Source: Kudoa neothunni (Eukaryota > Cnidaria). Taken from it: a stretch of DNA of 64,000 nt. Location: assembly GCA_964304625.1 (NCBI GenBank), contig OZ199838.1, positions 3,348,001 to 3,412,000 on the forward strand. Reading direction: 5' to 3'. The notes under the pieces are model-generated. The model saw only the letters and a program-made list of their open reading frames with translations, ran no database searches and was not told the origin of the DNA. Position numbers and translations under genes: made by a program. Below, in pieces: positions 1 through 12,559 of the stretch. Numbering within the stretch: the first letter of the stretch is position 1; each line of letters starts with the position of its first letter.

Positions 1-735
1 TTAAGAGCAGAGACAATTTGTGACAAACTCATCCAGGAAATATTATGCAAATTCGGTAAGCCTAGACGTATACACAGCGACAATGGTAGGAACTTCGTTT
101 CAAATATTATCGTACAAATCTGCCGTGATCTCAACATCGAGCTATCCCATACTACACCATACCATCCTCAGGGCAATGGCGCCGTGGAGCGTTTCAACCG
201 AACTCTTAAGCATATGCTACTGAAGCTCGACGAACCCAATTTATGGGACATCCATCTCCAAATGTTAGTGAACCATTATAATAATCATACCAATGAATCA
301 ACTGGTTTTTCTCCCTTTCAACTTATCTACGGTAAAAAACCCAACTTTGTTCTCACACCCATTCTGCCCAATGATAACATGAACAATTCTCCTACCACTC
401 TGTCATACCTAAAAAATCTCAAACGTGAACTTTCACGCACACATGCAATTGCACTCAAAAGCCTAACCAATTCATCATCCAAAAACTCAAGAAACTACAA
501 CAATGCAAGTCCTCCTAAACCCATCCAAGTCCAATCTAGTGTTGTTTACAAAAACCCAGCTACCAATAAGTGGTCAGGACCTTACGTAGTCCTTAAAAGA
601 CATGGACCCTCCACTTATACAATTAGTATTGACAATCTCCCAACTACTGTCCACAGAAACAACATCAAATCATATATGTCCCGATCTTCCCAAGGGGGGA
701 ATGTAACGTATGACACGCGTCAACCGGATTTAGAT
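1..735 (+). mobile_element. Ty3/gypsy-like retroelement, 3' end (integrase, polypurine tract, start of 3' LTR)
   Basis: Old retroelement copy cut by the left edge. The translation shows the second half of an integrase catalytic core (IHSDNGRNF, then YHPQGNGAVERFNRTLK), followed by a C-terminal module with the KWSGPYVVLK stretch typical of Ty3/gypsy GPY/F domains. A purine-rich tract at 691-700 is followed by TGTAACG at 702, the expected polypurine tract and first bases of a 3' LTR. The right end of that LTR cannot be fixed because no second copy is present. The visible part looks only lightly damaged, but the element as a whole is incomplete here. It is a different family from the element at 3238-7274: the integrases differ and the LTR starts differ. 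Confidence 0.85.
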
Positions 736-3232
736 TAGTGATATCTAGGTAGATTACTTTTCGAGTATATTTTATCATGGCTTCTCCTATCGACAGCGCA
801 ACTAACTCCACCGTTACAGTTTATTACAGAATAAATATAATGCAATTTCATATTTGTTGTCTTAGAAACACACATTAATGATTTTATTAATGGCATTATT
901 ATTTTATTCGGAAGTTTAGAATGTTTCGTCAATCATTCGAAATTAACCATCAACGTCAAATTATAAAATCTCAGTTAGGTTTTATTGAAAATTTCCACAA
1001 TTTTTTTTTATTTGAAATCTCATTTTCTTTCGTTATAATTAAGTTCTCGGTTTGATCATCTAATTATACGATTAATACAGAAAACCGCCCCAAGATTATC
1101 CTTAATTTTAAATTCCACTTTATTTTCAAAAGATTAATATTTCAAAACTATTTTACGCAAAATGTAATCCCATAATTAATTTTTGTAAGACAAAAATTTA
1201 TGAATATTTAATAAGTTTTCTAATATGTGAAATATATTATTTTTATGCCAAATTAATTAATTTATTTATTTATTAATTACGACTGGATTTGCTTGTTGTT
1301 TGAAAGTATATGATCGTAAATATCATTTAACTAATATTTATTTTGGACATCGCCTTTATTTTATAAAACCGCTAGGAAGTCTACTCCATGACCTTACGTA
1401 ATTCGATGATAAATGTGTTAAACAAAGCTAATAACGTTTTTGAACAAAATGATCTATATTAAAATGTTTTAGCTAACCTGGGGGCGTAAGGAACATTTAT
1501 TTTTAAGGATGATAATCTTTTTAACGTGATTTAAAAAATTAAGTTACAAATCCTTTAAAATTTGAAAAAATTTTACGAGGATGTATTCCATTAGCTTGCG
1601 AAGGATATTCTGTGGAAAATCATTTACTTACTTAAAACATCTTGAATTTTTGATGTACTCTATGATAAGAAAATGAATTTTACCCTCTCATGGAACCAAT
1701 CTTAATCATAGAATGGTTACACCATTATTATAATACACTCATGAATTTAAAATTCGATTCGTTCTGATTTTTCTAAAAAGCATTTCACCCATTTTTATTT
1801 AACACAACTTTTGTATATTATCGTGTTACGTATGGGAATTATACCTGAGAAGTCAAATGGCAACTTGTAGAACTCCCAAATATTTTAATGCACACTTATA
1901 GATGTAATTTAATATTCCTACCCTAAAATAAAATCTTTAAATTCGAAGATATAACTCAATTCCACAGGAATCTTCGATGAATATGTGCATAGCGTATAAT
2001 TTTGAAACATTAACAATTTAGAAAGCCGGATATATTTTCACTTTTTCTCTCAACGCGGCCAGCCTGTTAAGAATTTGTTTTTAGTGGTTTATATTGCATC
2101 AATTTAATGTCATTTGAATCATATACATTTTAATTATTTTCGTAAAAATTCGATACAAAATTGAGGGATTATCCTTAACTTATTGGAACTGTAATATGCA
2201 TCCTACAATTAGCAGGTTAAAATGTGTCTCATTCATAGGTCTGTTATATTATAATTCTTGATTCATTTAAAAAAAAATACTTTGTCATTTTTCCCATAAC
2301 TTAGTTAAACTAAACACTTAAAAAGTTTAATTCAAAGATAATGAGTTTAAAATACAGAAAATGGTTAGGTAATGATGAGAGGAAGTAATTCTTCATTTTT
2401 TAATACTTAATTAATTCAAATAAATAATATAGATTTAAATTGATAATTACTAACGAATAATATTCTTTAAAGAATACTTTTAATAATATATGGAAGATAA
2501 ACTTTAAATTATGCGATGTAAACACCTTACTGCCTTTATATCATGTAATCTTTTCAAAATTAAATAATTTGATTAAAAATGGGTGATCAAATATTTTTCT
2601 AACAAGTTTTGAAAATATTAACTATAAAATTATATATATATATACATACATTATTAATACGATAAATAACACGCCAATTTTTAAACGATTTAATGGGGAC
2701 GTAATGTTCCATAATGCAGCTTACAAATACTTTTTGCGTATTTTACAATAATCATTTATTGCATATAATATTGAAATCTTTGATTAAAGACTTTTTTCTC
2801 AACTAATTTTACTACTTACTTACAGCGTGAACTAATATATACATCAAATAAATTTAAATAAATTGTACGATAAACAAATTTTTTAACTAAAATTTCTAAT
2901 TTTTACCCTCTATATTTTCTCAAAAAAATATAATTAATCAAGAGAAATAAAATATAATCACGACAACCTACCAAATAGCATATTTAAGGCTAATACTAAA
3001 ATCAGTAACTATTTAACCTCCTCGAATAATAATGATAATAACGATAATAAAAAAAATGAATATTTATATTGATATATAATTATTGAATATGGGGGAATAG
3101 TTGTTATATCATAGTATCTCTAATCACACATTTAAAAGTATTTCCATGTTGAATAGCACGCACCAACTCAAAGCTTCAAATCAAATAGATTGTGCATAAT
3201 CCACTTTATATTTTTTATCCAAATTACTGAAA
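736..3232. other. AT-rich intergenic DNA, no gene seen
   Basis: About 2.5 kb of very AT-rich sequence with short homopolymers and a small (AT)n stretch near 2630-2642. It begins in the presumed LTR of the upstream retroelement, whose end I cannot place. Neither strand shows a convincing coding run, RNA gene or repeat. Confidence 0.6.
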
Positions 3233-3237
3233 ATCAC

Positions 3238-3325
3238 TGTAGCAATTATAATAACCTTGTTATTAGTTATCATTCGGGACGGCTTTTTATTATTATAATC
3301 GGAAGGTTTCTTGCAGCATATTACA
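3238..3325 (+). repeat. 5' LTR (88 bp)
   Basis: Starts TGTAGCAAT and ends ATATTACA, matching the block at 7187-7274. Flanked on the left by ATCAC and on the right by the primer-binding site. 88 bp is very short for an LTR of this superfamily. Confidence 0.93.
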
Positions 3326-6300
3326 TTGGTGCCGAACATTTATAATGAAATTCAATTTCGAATTTGACTTTGCAAAATCGATCGCTAATCAATTCAAAAC
3401 CTTAGAACTGATGGCAGTGGCCAATCAGTGGAGTGATGAACAGATATATGCCTTCACTGCCTTGGCTATTCCTTTTGAGGAGCGACCTTCCCTCCTACCA
3501 AATGAGGCAGAGGCAGCGGAATTCGGGAAGTTGGCAGTGTTACACCAGAAGATTATCCGTTTTTCTCAAAATAAATAAAACCCTGTGGATTCATGGAACA
3601 ATTTTCTCAGCTGCTCTATAAAACCTGGCGAAAATATAAATCTATATGCCAATCGACTCCTTGGATATATGCGAGTAGCAAGACCGAATAAGACTAGTGA
3701 CGATATTAATTTCCTCCTAAGACCTAAAATGATTGATTGTGTTCAAAACGAAACCTTTCGACTTACTCTCAAAGCTGATACAAATTTAACCCTTAACGAT
3801 GTTATTAATAAAGTGGAAATGTATTCTAAGCTGATCACAAACAATGATACAGTCAACATGGTTATCAACGAAGAAGAGGAACAATTAAATATCGCAGCGA
3901 TCTACCCCCATAGAAATGATGTGAAAAAACATCAAAAACACAGCTACAATCAAAATGGATGCATGCGCTGTGGAACTTTTAACCATCAAACAATTGTTTG
4001 CAAGGGGGGTTCTATATGCCGAAACTGTGGTCAAAAAGGACACCTGAGCAGAATATGTAGAAATCGACTGGGAAACGTGCGAGGGGGAGTTCGCCAGCTT
4101 GGGGGACTTCCCCGAAACCATTAAATACCGAATTTATCGCATTCACCACCGAACGTGATATCTCACCTACTCATCCTTGGACAACAAATATATCATTTCC
4201 TAATGTCTCAGAATGCTTCGACGCTATCATAGACACCGGATCCGCCTATACAATAGTAAATTCTTCGATTGTACCGCCAAATTGCCCATGCAAACCTACG
4301 CCTATGCATCTATACACCACTTTGGGAACCACAATCAAAATTAGTTCATTAGTTCCCATAAATGTCCATTGGAGAGGCAGGAAACTATCTATAAATGCAT
4401 TAGTTACCAAAACTCTTATATACGATGCTATAATTGGCCGTGATTTCCTAAAATGCGTTGATTCGAATGGTATTTTTACTGAAATTGCTGATGCATCTGT
4501 TTCAAACGTCAACCTTACAAACCCAAGACACAATGGTAAATACCAAAAGATTGTTAATGATATCTTCAAAGAATTCGAAAGCGTATTTGCGAATGATATA
4601 AATGATCTACAAATTGCTAAAACAGTATATCATTCAATTGATACTGACGAAGCAAAACCTGTAGTTACAAAATCGTAGAGACTACCTCTGCATTACAAAC
4701 ACGAAGTTTCAAAACAAATAGAGGCTGCTCTGCTGAATAATATAATTAGACCCTCAAGTAGTCCGTGGTGTTCTCCAGTGTTTATGGTTCCCAAAAAGGA
4801 TGGCAACATTAGAACGTGTGTTGACTATCGGAAACTTAACAGCATAACCCGCAGAGATGAATATCCTCTTCCTAGATTAGAAGATACGCTAGATATTATG
4901 GCCGGATCTACTGTGTTTACCACGCTCGATCTTCAATGCGGCTACTGGCAAATACCCTTGAAAGAAGAAGATACTCCTAAAATGGCATTTTCTCCGGGAA
5001 ATGGTCATGGTCTCTATGAGTTTGTGAAAATGCCATTTGGATTGTCTAATGCATCTGCTACACTCCAACTTGGAATGGATAAGCTCTTTGAAAATATTCC
5101 AAACGCAATGTCCTACCTAGATGATATTATTATATTTTCAAAAAATGAAGTAGAACATACCAAACACGTCAAAAATGTACTCAGTGTTTTGGAACGAGAA
5201 AATTTACGCATCAAATTTTCTAAGAGTGTTTTCTATCAGGAATAATTAAAGTATTTGGGCTTCATTATCTCCAAAAATGGGATAAGATGCGATCCGAGCA
5301 AGATAGAGGCAATAGTGAACTGGAAAACTCCTACGAATAGAGATGAATTGAAAAGTTTCCTTGGAACTGTCAACTTTTGCACAAACACTTAGAGAATCTT
5401 GTAGACGTTACCGCCCAATTAACTCAACTGCTTGAAGGTTCATCAAAATTCCAGTGGGATGATAAATGCCATAATCACTTTTTACGAACCAAGAAGCTAG
5501 TTCAAGATTCGCCCATGTTACATTTTCCTGATTTAATTATTGATTTCTGTATCGAGACCGACGCATCAAATACTGCGAGTGGAGCGATTTTGTTTCAAGA
5601 AACCAAAAATAATGTGATAGCCTACACTAGTCGAAAATTTACAATATTCACCGATCATAACCCCTTGGTATATTTAAAAACAATAAAGGATCCTCGAGGT
5701 CGCAGAGCGCGTTGGATGTTAGAGGAATACGACTTTGAAGTTAAGTATATTCCTGGATCTAAAAACCATTATGCAGACTCTCTTTCGAGGAGTTGCGCGA
5801 CGATAATGCCAAACATCAATTCTGATGAGCTCAACGAGGAACAATCAAAGGATCCAACTATTTCAACAGTGAAAATAGTCATGGAAGAATCTGATCCAAT
5901 AAATTTGAATACTATTACCGCTTTGGAGCTTTAGCAAAGGAAATCTAAACTTGAAATTATCAATGGAATATTATTTCATAAATCTAGAAGTGGGAAATTA
6001 CCTGTAATCCCAAAATCACTACAGCATCGCATGCTAGAATGTATCCATGGTGAATCAGCTCATTCCGGTGTCAACAAGATATTAACAGATTGAGAAAAAC
6101 ATGCTATTGGACGAAAATGGATACTGATTGTGTGAAATATGTTTCACAATGCGAAACATGTAGGAGAGTTAAAGGCGAAAAAACCAAACCGAAAGCACCG
6201 CTGGCTCCTATACCTGTTAACTCCCGAGCTTTTATGTGACACGCTGACTTTATTGGTCCTCTGGAAAGCACTAAGAGAGGGAACCTATACATATTATTGT

Positions 6301-7186
6301 TTGTGGACCAATTTAGCAAATGGGTCGAAGCTTGTCCTCTGCATGTTATTGACGCAAAGTCAACAGCCGACGCATTGATTTCCCTGATTATTTCAAGACA
6401 TGGTGATCCTCATCGTATCCACACTGACCAAGGTTGTCAGTTCGAATCTCGTCTCTTCAACGACGTCTGCACCTCACTTGGAATCAACCATAGTCATTCC
6501 ACCGTTTACCATCCGGAAGGGAATGGTATGGCCGAAAGGCAGGTTAGAAATTTGAAAACAAAACTTAAGGCGTTAGTTCATGAAGAGAAAAAAGATTGGG
6601 ACGAGCTTCTTGATTATGCCCTATTCGCCATCAGGATCACTACACTACGTCGGCAACTACAAATTATACACTTGCAGCCTTATTATATGGAAGGGAGCTC
6701 CGGTCTCCCAGCCAAAATATTTTAGAACCGAATCAATCTACAAACTCTAACTATCATATATACTCCGATGATATTAAAAGACGGTTAAAATCTTATACGA
6801 AAACAGCTTCCGAGAACATAAAAATATCCCAACAAAAGCAATCCCATTATTACAATAGAAACTGCACCAAAAGGTTTCATAACATAGGAGAGTTGGTTTT
6901 AGTGAAAAACCGAAAGCCAACAGCACTTTCACCTAAATATGAAGGCCCCTATCAAATAATTGAAAGGCGCGAATATGTCTACTCCCTCCAGAAACATGAT
7001 GGAAAAAATCTCAAAGTACATTTTAATGACATTATTAGAACATCAAAATCTTTCAACGCCGCACATACTGATAAACTATGAATTCCGCCTGAAACTGAAC
7101 TCAACAAAACAAACCCAAATTCTCCTAATACCTGGCACATGATGATGCTCCTTATAGTACCTATGCTATAAAATGAAGGGGAGGAA

Positions 7187-7274
7187 CGTAGCAATCATAA
7201 TAACCTTGTTATTAGTTATCATTCGGGACGGCTTTTTATTATTATAATCTGAAGGTTTCTTGCAGCATATTACA
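7187..7274 (+). repeat. 3' LTR (88 bp)
   Basis: Near-identical to 3238-3325 (about three differences). It follows a purine run (AAGGGGAGGAA) and is followed by the second copy of the ATCAC target duplication. Confidence 0.93.
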
Positions 7275-7279
7275 ATCAC

Positions 7280-7869
7280 AAACATTATTTTAATAAAAAA
7301 TAAAATATAGAGAATCATAAATTGCAACTCATGACGAACCAAGCCGACCATTGCAAAGGCTGGTCACTTATCTCTCCTAATACTATTAATGAGTAATGAA
7401 TCTTTTCCTTGAAAGTATTCGCTGATTTTTTAAATTGCGTGTTCAAATATATGTTTATTTTGTTTTTAATTTTTTAAACTACACATTCACATGTAACCTC
7501 GTATATTTGCGCTCTATTCCAACATGAATATTAGTGTTAATCCTTTAACAGCACACAGAAATATGGCCAACTCGTTTACCAAACGTTATTGGTTGGCAGC
7601 CATGACAATGATACCCAATCTAAAGTAAATACTTTTGAAATGCTTAGATTATTTATTTGTCGTCATAGATCGTATCTCGAGCAGCGACTACAGGTATAGG
7701 AATGTCGGGTTTTAAGGGTTTCCTAAACAAGACGGTTAATGATGCCAAAACCCACGTTTAATCGTGCACAGCAGGTATGTGTTAACTAACCAATCACATA
7801 TTTAACTGCTCAATCATACATGTGTATATCAAATGAATGACTTTGTAGAAAACAAGTGAAGTACTAGGT
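7280..7869. other. Intergenic DNA upstream of the endophilin-like gene
   Basis: About 590 bases between the retrotransposon and the endophilin-like start codon. It presumably holds that gene's promoter and 5' leader, but no specific motif is recognisable. Confidence 0.5.
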
Positions 7870-8730
7870 ATGGCTGATAAAACCGAATACGATCCTCAAT
7901 TCGAGCAATTGTTTCGACGTACTGAGCTTCACAAATTATGGTTGCAAAAATCGTTTTCTGCCGTCTACGAAATTCAAGTTCCAAATCCAGGTATTTTTAA
8001 GACACGTTCTGGAGACGTTATTTTGACTGACTCTTATTTAAATATATGATTTTAGCTCATAGAACTATGAATTTCTTTGCGGAAGCTTTTGATGTGCAAA
8101 AATCCAAAGATACATTATACGCCAACGTTTGCTTCTGTGTTTACTCAAGCTGCGACAGATATTGGAGATGAAACTAGTTTTGGATTTGCTTTGCAACAAT
8201 GTTGGCGAATTGTTCAAAAATGCCAACACATTCGGAATGCAATTCATCGAAGATACAAACAATTGCTTTATCATTCCCATTACCAACTTTATTAGGGAAA
8301 GAAATTGATCCAGCACTTGTACAATAAATATTTGGTTTTTGATTTCGATTGATTTTCATGGCTGATGTAGCGCTGTAAAAAGAACCTCGACCTAATAAGA
8401 CTCGATCTGGATGGGGCAAAAAATAGACTCAACAAATGTCATCACGATAGAGCTGCCGAATTGATTACAATCTGTTCAACAACTGTCTTCCGATTACGAG
8501 AGTCAGCTCAACAAAACTCGTTCAATGTTTGAACAGATCAATCCGAAAAGGTTTTGTCTGTTAAACTGTGTGATATTTTTATTCGATGTTTGATCTAGTC
8601 GTCCCACATTCGATATTTGCACGATCTAATTGATGAAACCATCAAATATCACACCCAAATGTTGACTTCTCTTCAAACTCTTCAAGAATCTTTAAAAAGT
8701 GGTCCTGAAGGAGGCTACCAAGTGAATTAA
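7870..8730 (+). CDS. Endophilin-B-like BAR-domain protein
   Basis: Translates to a diverged endophilin-B (SH3GLB) BAR domain, a membrane-curving dimer used in vesicle and mitochondrial or autophagic membrane work. Exon 1 (7870-7990) gives FEQLFRRTELHKLWLQK, the amphipathic start of the BAR domain, ending in the family's PNP motif. Later exons give TQAATDIGDETSFGFALQQC, KKNLDLIRLDLDGAKNRL (family: NKRLDLDAAKTRL) and SSHIRYLHDLIDETIKYHTQ. Introns with GT-AG ends lie at 7991-8055, about 8318-8370, and about 8540-8588. No SH3 domain follows: the protein stops after the BAR domain (GGYQVN then stop), unlike full-length endophilin-B. About three one-base frame slips occur, one at an A5 run near 8097. 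Either the gene is freshly dead or these are assembly indels. Confidence 0.72.
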
Positions 8731-10282
8731 ACAATCAATAGCTAGTGAATTTTCTAGCCCAGCAACCAATCAATCGAATTGGTTAGTTTCCTATCTACTT
8801 CACACATATGCCCAATCATTTATTATTTGTTATTTGATATGTTCTTTTTGCGCCGCTTTATTCATCAAAAATGCGATGTGCCTAAGATTTATTACAATAA
8901 TTTATTTATTTCTGTCCAGTTGTTTAAAGTATTGTTAGGTGAATTAGTTGTTAATTCATTTTACCCCCCCCCCCCCGAGCCGATCATCTTGGGGTTGTTT
9001 AAACAGTTATTTTCTCCATCATAGCTTACTTTGATTTCTGGATATCCTATCTATTCCTTTATTATAATCGATTGTTTTTGAAAGGCACTATTAACTTTTC
9101 TTTAAACAGAAAGGAATAGGTTATTCTCAAATATTTACACCTGGCGCCATTGGTTGGGGTCGAATAAGACCCCCAATTTTTTATCATTCAAATTATATAA
9201 TAATTTATTTTATAATAGTTTATTTGGAGTTTTGTTAATTTGCGTGTGCAAACATTGACGAACTTGTGACAAATTTGAGTTGTGAATTGTTATGCCCTAG
9301 CTAAGATCGATACATTGAAAACTCTTCCATCTGATTATAACGATTTTGGCGCTGTATTAACATACCTTCTTACTCACAAAAATAATAACATATGGGACAA
9401 GATCCCTTCTAGAAAAACAAAGACATTTTAAATCTGAATCCTTGTGTAACTGACTAAATTCGTTAACAATAAAAACCTTTTAAGATAAACTTCTTCATTG
9501 ATCAACTGTTATCTACTATTATCCACATGAGCAATAAATTTGGTTGTTATTGCTATGATTCTTCTTATGATGATGATGTCGATTTGAATGATTATCGTGC
9601 ACATCATAGCATACCGATATACATGCCAATTTTCAAACAAAGACTGAATCTCTACAAAGATTTTGGATGCTTGGCTTGATAGGGGCTGTTGAAGTTTTTA
9701 GAGAAGTTATACTACTAAAGGAATATACATAAATCAAACGCTCACTTAACTTAGGCGATTTGGGTGAAATAGTCGAAAGGAGAAAAAAAAATTGTGTCTT
9801 GTGGCACATGTAGTATAGTTTGCTGACCGATATGCTAACAGCACTAGATAGTAGAATTGATTTATTAATTATTTTCTGAAACTATATTATATTTTTAAAT
9901 ATTTTTTTAGTAAATAAGCGCTGATTGAGATTAATCAAAAATTCTGAATTTGATTGATTCTAGGGATTCGATGAATCTCAAATTCAACCTTAAATAAACT
10001 CGTAACAAAATTTATTTGAAATACCTATATTTTAGGTTCTAATTTATAATATGAGAAATCTTTTTTTCCATATTTAAAAAATAATTTTTCATCGTCTCTA
10101 TTGACATATTGGTAGATATTTTGACAAACACAGACTTTAAAAAGGTAAAATGTAGTGAAACTTATTGATTTTGTATCAATTATCGATAATTTGAATATTA
10201 AAATTCACACTTGGCGTTCAATGGTATGTCGTCAACATTCGGTAACTCTGACAAACTTACCTTGGTTTTATAAAGAAGGGGA
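8731..10282. other. Intergenic DNA with a C13 tract and retroelement-like debris
   Basis: AT-rich, with a run of 13 C at 8964-8976. At 9140-9160 the sequence TGGCGCCATTGGTTGGGG follows TATTTACA, resembling an LTR end plus tRNA primer site, with a short gag-like reading frame near 9255-9430 (too weak to call). A 50-codon frame near 9528-9680, rich in Tyr and Asp, is unidentified. Confidence 0.35.
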
Positions 10283-10727
10283 ATGGTAGAAGCCGAACCC
10301 TCATTTACGAGAGGAATGGAGATTTTTAAGCAGCGCTGTAAATGCTGCCATAACATAACAAAAGTAATTTTCCCCTCATTACCAACTGTTAATTTATAAA
10401 AAGGAGCAAGATGCAATAAAAAAAGGTTATGGACCTAATTTGGGATACATTCTTAGTGATAATCAAATGTCACAAATTCTAACTAAAGTCAACTATAAAT
10501 TAAGACGATATTACTGCAACCTGACCGGCAATCCTATGAATAAAACAAATCCTTATTTCGCATTGGACGAGCAGAAACTAAAAGAGCTGTTTCTCCATCC
10601 TGAAAAATACGTGATTGAAAAATATGCAATGCTTCATAGGATCACCCATCCAGAAGATAGAGAATGTATTTTTCGTGATTGGGTTTATGAGTGTTATCAT
10701 TACTATAGTGTTGGTGAATTATATTAA
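10283..10727 (+). CDS. Highly divergent cytochrome c
   Basis: Two exons (10283-10363 and 10404-10727) joined across a 40-base GT-AG intron in phase 0 give a 134-residue protein. The N-terminus reads SFTRGMEIFKQRCKCCH, matching the cytochrome c pattern (KGKKIFxxKCxQCH) with a CxxCH haem site as CKCCH, followed by GYGPNLG (family: KTGPNLHG). The C-terminal half, DEQKLKELFLHPEKYVI, matches the conserved TLMEYLENPKKYIPG region. A Met shortly after (KYAML) sits where the haem-ligand Met80 should be, and the last helix aligns (EDRECIFRDWV). Differences: about 20 extra residues between the GPNL loop and the LENP helix, loss of the PGTKM consensus, and a longer C-terminal tail. Normal cytochrome c is strongly conserved, so this is either a lineage-specific paralogue or evidence of very fast evolution. 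It would act in the mitochondrial intermembrane space. Confidence 0.78.
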
Positions 10728-10946
10728 AACAATGAATGAAAGAAATGCTCAGAACAGTTCCAATAGTAAAAACACCAATTAACAATCAGATTAGTGCTAT
10801 ATTATGGAATTTTATTCCGAATAAGAAGTCGCAGTTCTCACTGAGTAAACGTTACAAACGATTTGCATTTCTGTAGAACCTAAATTCAATTTAACTTTTA
10901 TAAAAGTAAATATTGGCAAAAAACAAACCTTTAATTCAAATCAGTC

Positions 10947-11069
10947 TTAAAATCTCATACCGTAAGAAGAGGATGGGTTTAATACAGATCGTCTTGATTT
11001 ATTACCGGGTCGTTTAGGAACAATAGCGAGTTCGCTGCAAACTTCATCTATTTTTGATAGGTTACGCTT
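10947..11069 (-). CDS. Possible last exon of an unidentified protein
   Basis: On the minus strand an acceptor (GATTAG at 11070-11075) opens a 40-codon frame containing NLSKIDEVCSELAIVPKRPG and ending in SSSYGMRF then stop. An upstream piece ending at a GTATAG donor near 11140 (NFSFNFSGPLLVSK) could precede it. I do not recognise the protein. Because it lies just downstream of the hAT fossil on the same strand, it may be that transposase's C-terminus (hAT proteins often end with an 'LC.EK' motif), but the match is weak. Confidence 0.25.
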   Translation of the reverse strand, partial: KRNLSKIDEVCSELAIVPKRPGNKSRRSVLNPSSSYGMRF

Positions 11070-11689
11070 CTAATCCTCCCTAAGATATTTTAAAGCAATG
11101 GGAAGAAACTTTTAGAATCCTCAGGCCTAATCTATACCTTCGAAACTAATAATGGGCCGGAAAAGTTGAAACTAAAGTTACATGTCTCATTATTGAGACA
11201 ATTACGAATTTAGAAACGTAAAAGAAATTCTGGACAACAATTCATAAATAATAAGTTTATTATTTGTTTTACATGGAGTAGAGATTGTGCACACTAAAGC
11301 ATTAATTATACGTTTGTATGATGGGTCCTGTTGCCAATCGTGGCCAAATTTAGAAATGTCGTTTCAATATGAAAGTCGGCAAGCACAAAACTGCTCCCAA
11401 ATTATCATTTGTTAATTGCTTACGTATATCACTTTTATTAAATTTCCTCAGAAAAATAGCTTGTTTACAACAATGCGTGTGCTGCCATATATGCCTGACT
11501 CGTATGAGTAAGTGCATTTTCTTGATAGAAAGCACGCATTTTATCAGATGATTGGAGTTTAATGAGCTCAAGCAGATAGTCTGTTGGCAACTCAGTCACT
11601 GAAACACCTAATGGATCAGCGTAAAGTTTTATTGACAAATTTGATTTATCAAAGTCTTCAGATCATGAATTGAAGTAGCAAATCAAAAT

Positions 11690-12540
11690 ATCGATTTTTT
11701 CGATATAATTTTTAATGCCAATATCTTTATTCTTCAATATGTGGCTCGAAAATGTATGAAAGTGTTCAAAGAACTTTATTTTTTTAATGGCCGGATATAA
11801 TTTGAGAGACGATACCTCAGCTGATTTTTTGTTGTAATGCTAAATTTGAATCATTGAAATGTTGAGTTATATTAACAAAATAAGCTAAATTGGCTAACAA
11901 AGTTGGTTCAGTCATGAAAGCGGCTTCTTTATCTTTATTATCTATGTTTAGGAATTGAATGACTTTTTCAAAAATATTATTTGTAATGGTTCTACGTTTC
12001 AAGGAGCCCATGCCAATGGGCTTCTTAGTCAACTCGTACGACTTTGAAACACCACGAACCAAAACAATTAACCGTTCAGTTTAGTTATTGTCAGTTTAAT
12101 CATCTAAGGACAAAGAGAAGTAAGCAAAATCTTTCTCTTTTTTATCTAGCTGTCTTTTTACACCTAATGAAATAGATGAAGTTCTTCGCCGAACCATCAT
12201 ACGATTCAGAGTCACCATTTGAAGCTTAGAACCAACTTCTAAGCAGAAAAAATCATGTATTTCTTAACAAAATAGCCATCCCTGAACGGTCTCACCGATT
12301 TCGCTAATAAAAGCGATATATTTATTATAGCTGATCCCACATACTGTTCTAAGATACATTGACTCCTTTATAAATGTGGTTTATTGTCGAATAAGGGACT
12401 CCCCCAACAATTTAATTCCATCGTATTGTTTCTCACACAATAAATTTTGAATTTTTTTAAATCCTCTCATAAGATCTTTTGCTATTTTCATCATCAACAT
12501 TTTTTGAACATCAGTCATTTTAGCTTTACAATAAATTTAA
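11690..12540 (-). pseudogene. hAT-superfamily transposase fossil (GTF2IRD2/ZBED-like)
   Basis: Minus-strand translation in several frames recovers hAT blocks in order: FIKESMYLRTVCGI near 12360, FAYFSLSLDD near 12110 (family: FSLALDESTD, the catalytic Asp block), LIVLVRGVSKSYELTKK near 12050 (family: LLVFIRGV), and LLANLAYFVNITQHFNDSNL near 11860 (family: CDLAFLVDITEHLNDLNL). This block order is typical of the hAT branch domesticated as GTF2IRD2 and SCAND3/ZBED proteins. In-frame stops and shifts are scattered throughout and no terminal repeats are visible, so this is an old dead copy. Confidence 0.72.
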
Positions 12541-12559
12541 ATAACAATTAAATATAAGA

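Larger units (their letters stand above)
3238..7274 (+). mobile_element. Ty3/gypsy LTR retrotransposon, near full length, broken
   Basis: Complete outline of a Ty3/gypsy element: 88-bp LTRs at both ends, a 5-bp target duplication ATCAC (3233-3237 and 7275-7279), a primer-binding site TTGGTGCCGAAC right after the 5' LTR, and a purine-rich tract before the 3' LTR. Parts in order: gag (about 3345-4124) with two zinc knuckles, including CRNCGQKGHLSRIC; aspartic protease (IIDTGSAYTIV, about 4230-4270); reverse transcriptase (about 4680-5300, with MPFGLSNAS and YLDDIIIFS); RNase H (about 5380-5790, ETDASNTASGA and FTDHNPLVYL); integrase (about 5950-7080, FVDQFSKWVEACP, HTDQGCQFES, YHPEGNGMAERQ). 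RT before integrase is the Ty3 order. There is no envelope gene. It is broken, with roughly six or more breaks. The LTRs differ at about 3 of 88 positions, so the insertion is moderately old. Confidence 0.95.

Noticed and set aside
9140-9430. Possible LTR end with primer-binding site and gag-like fragment
   Set aside because: TGGCGCCATTGG fits a tRNA primer site, but no matching LTR pair, zinc knuckle or polymerase is present, so it is only a possible retroelement trace.
10198-10416. 72-codon minus-strand frame opposite cytochrome c exon 1
   Set aside because: It is antisense to a spliced gene with recognisable motifs and shows no family similarity.
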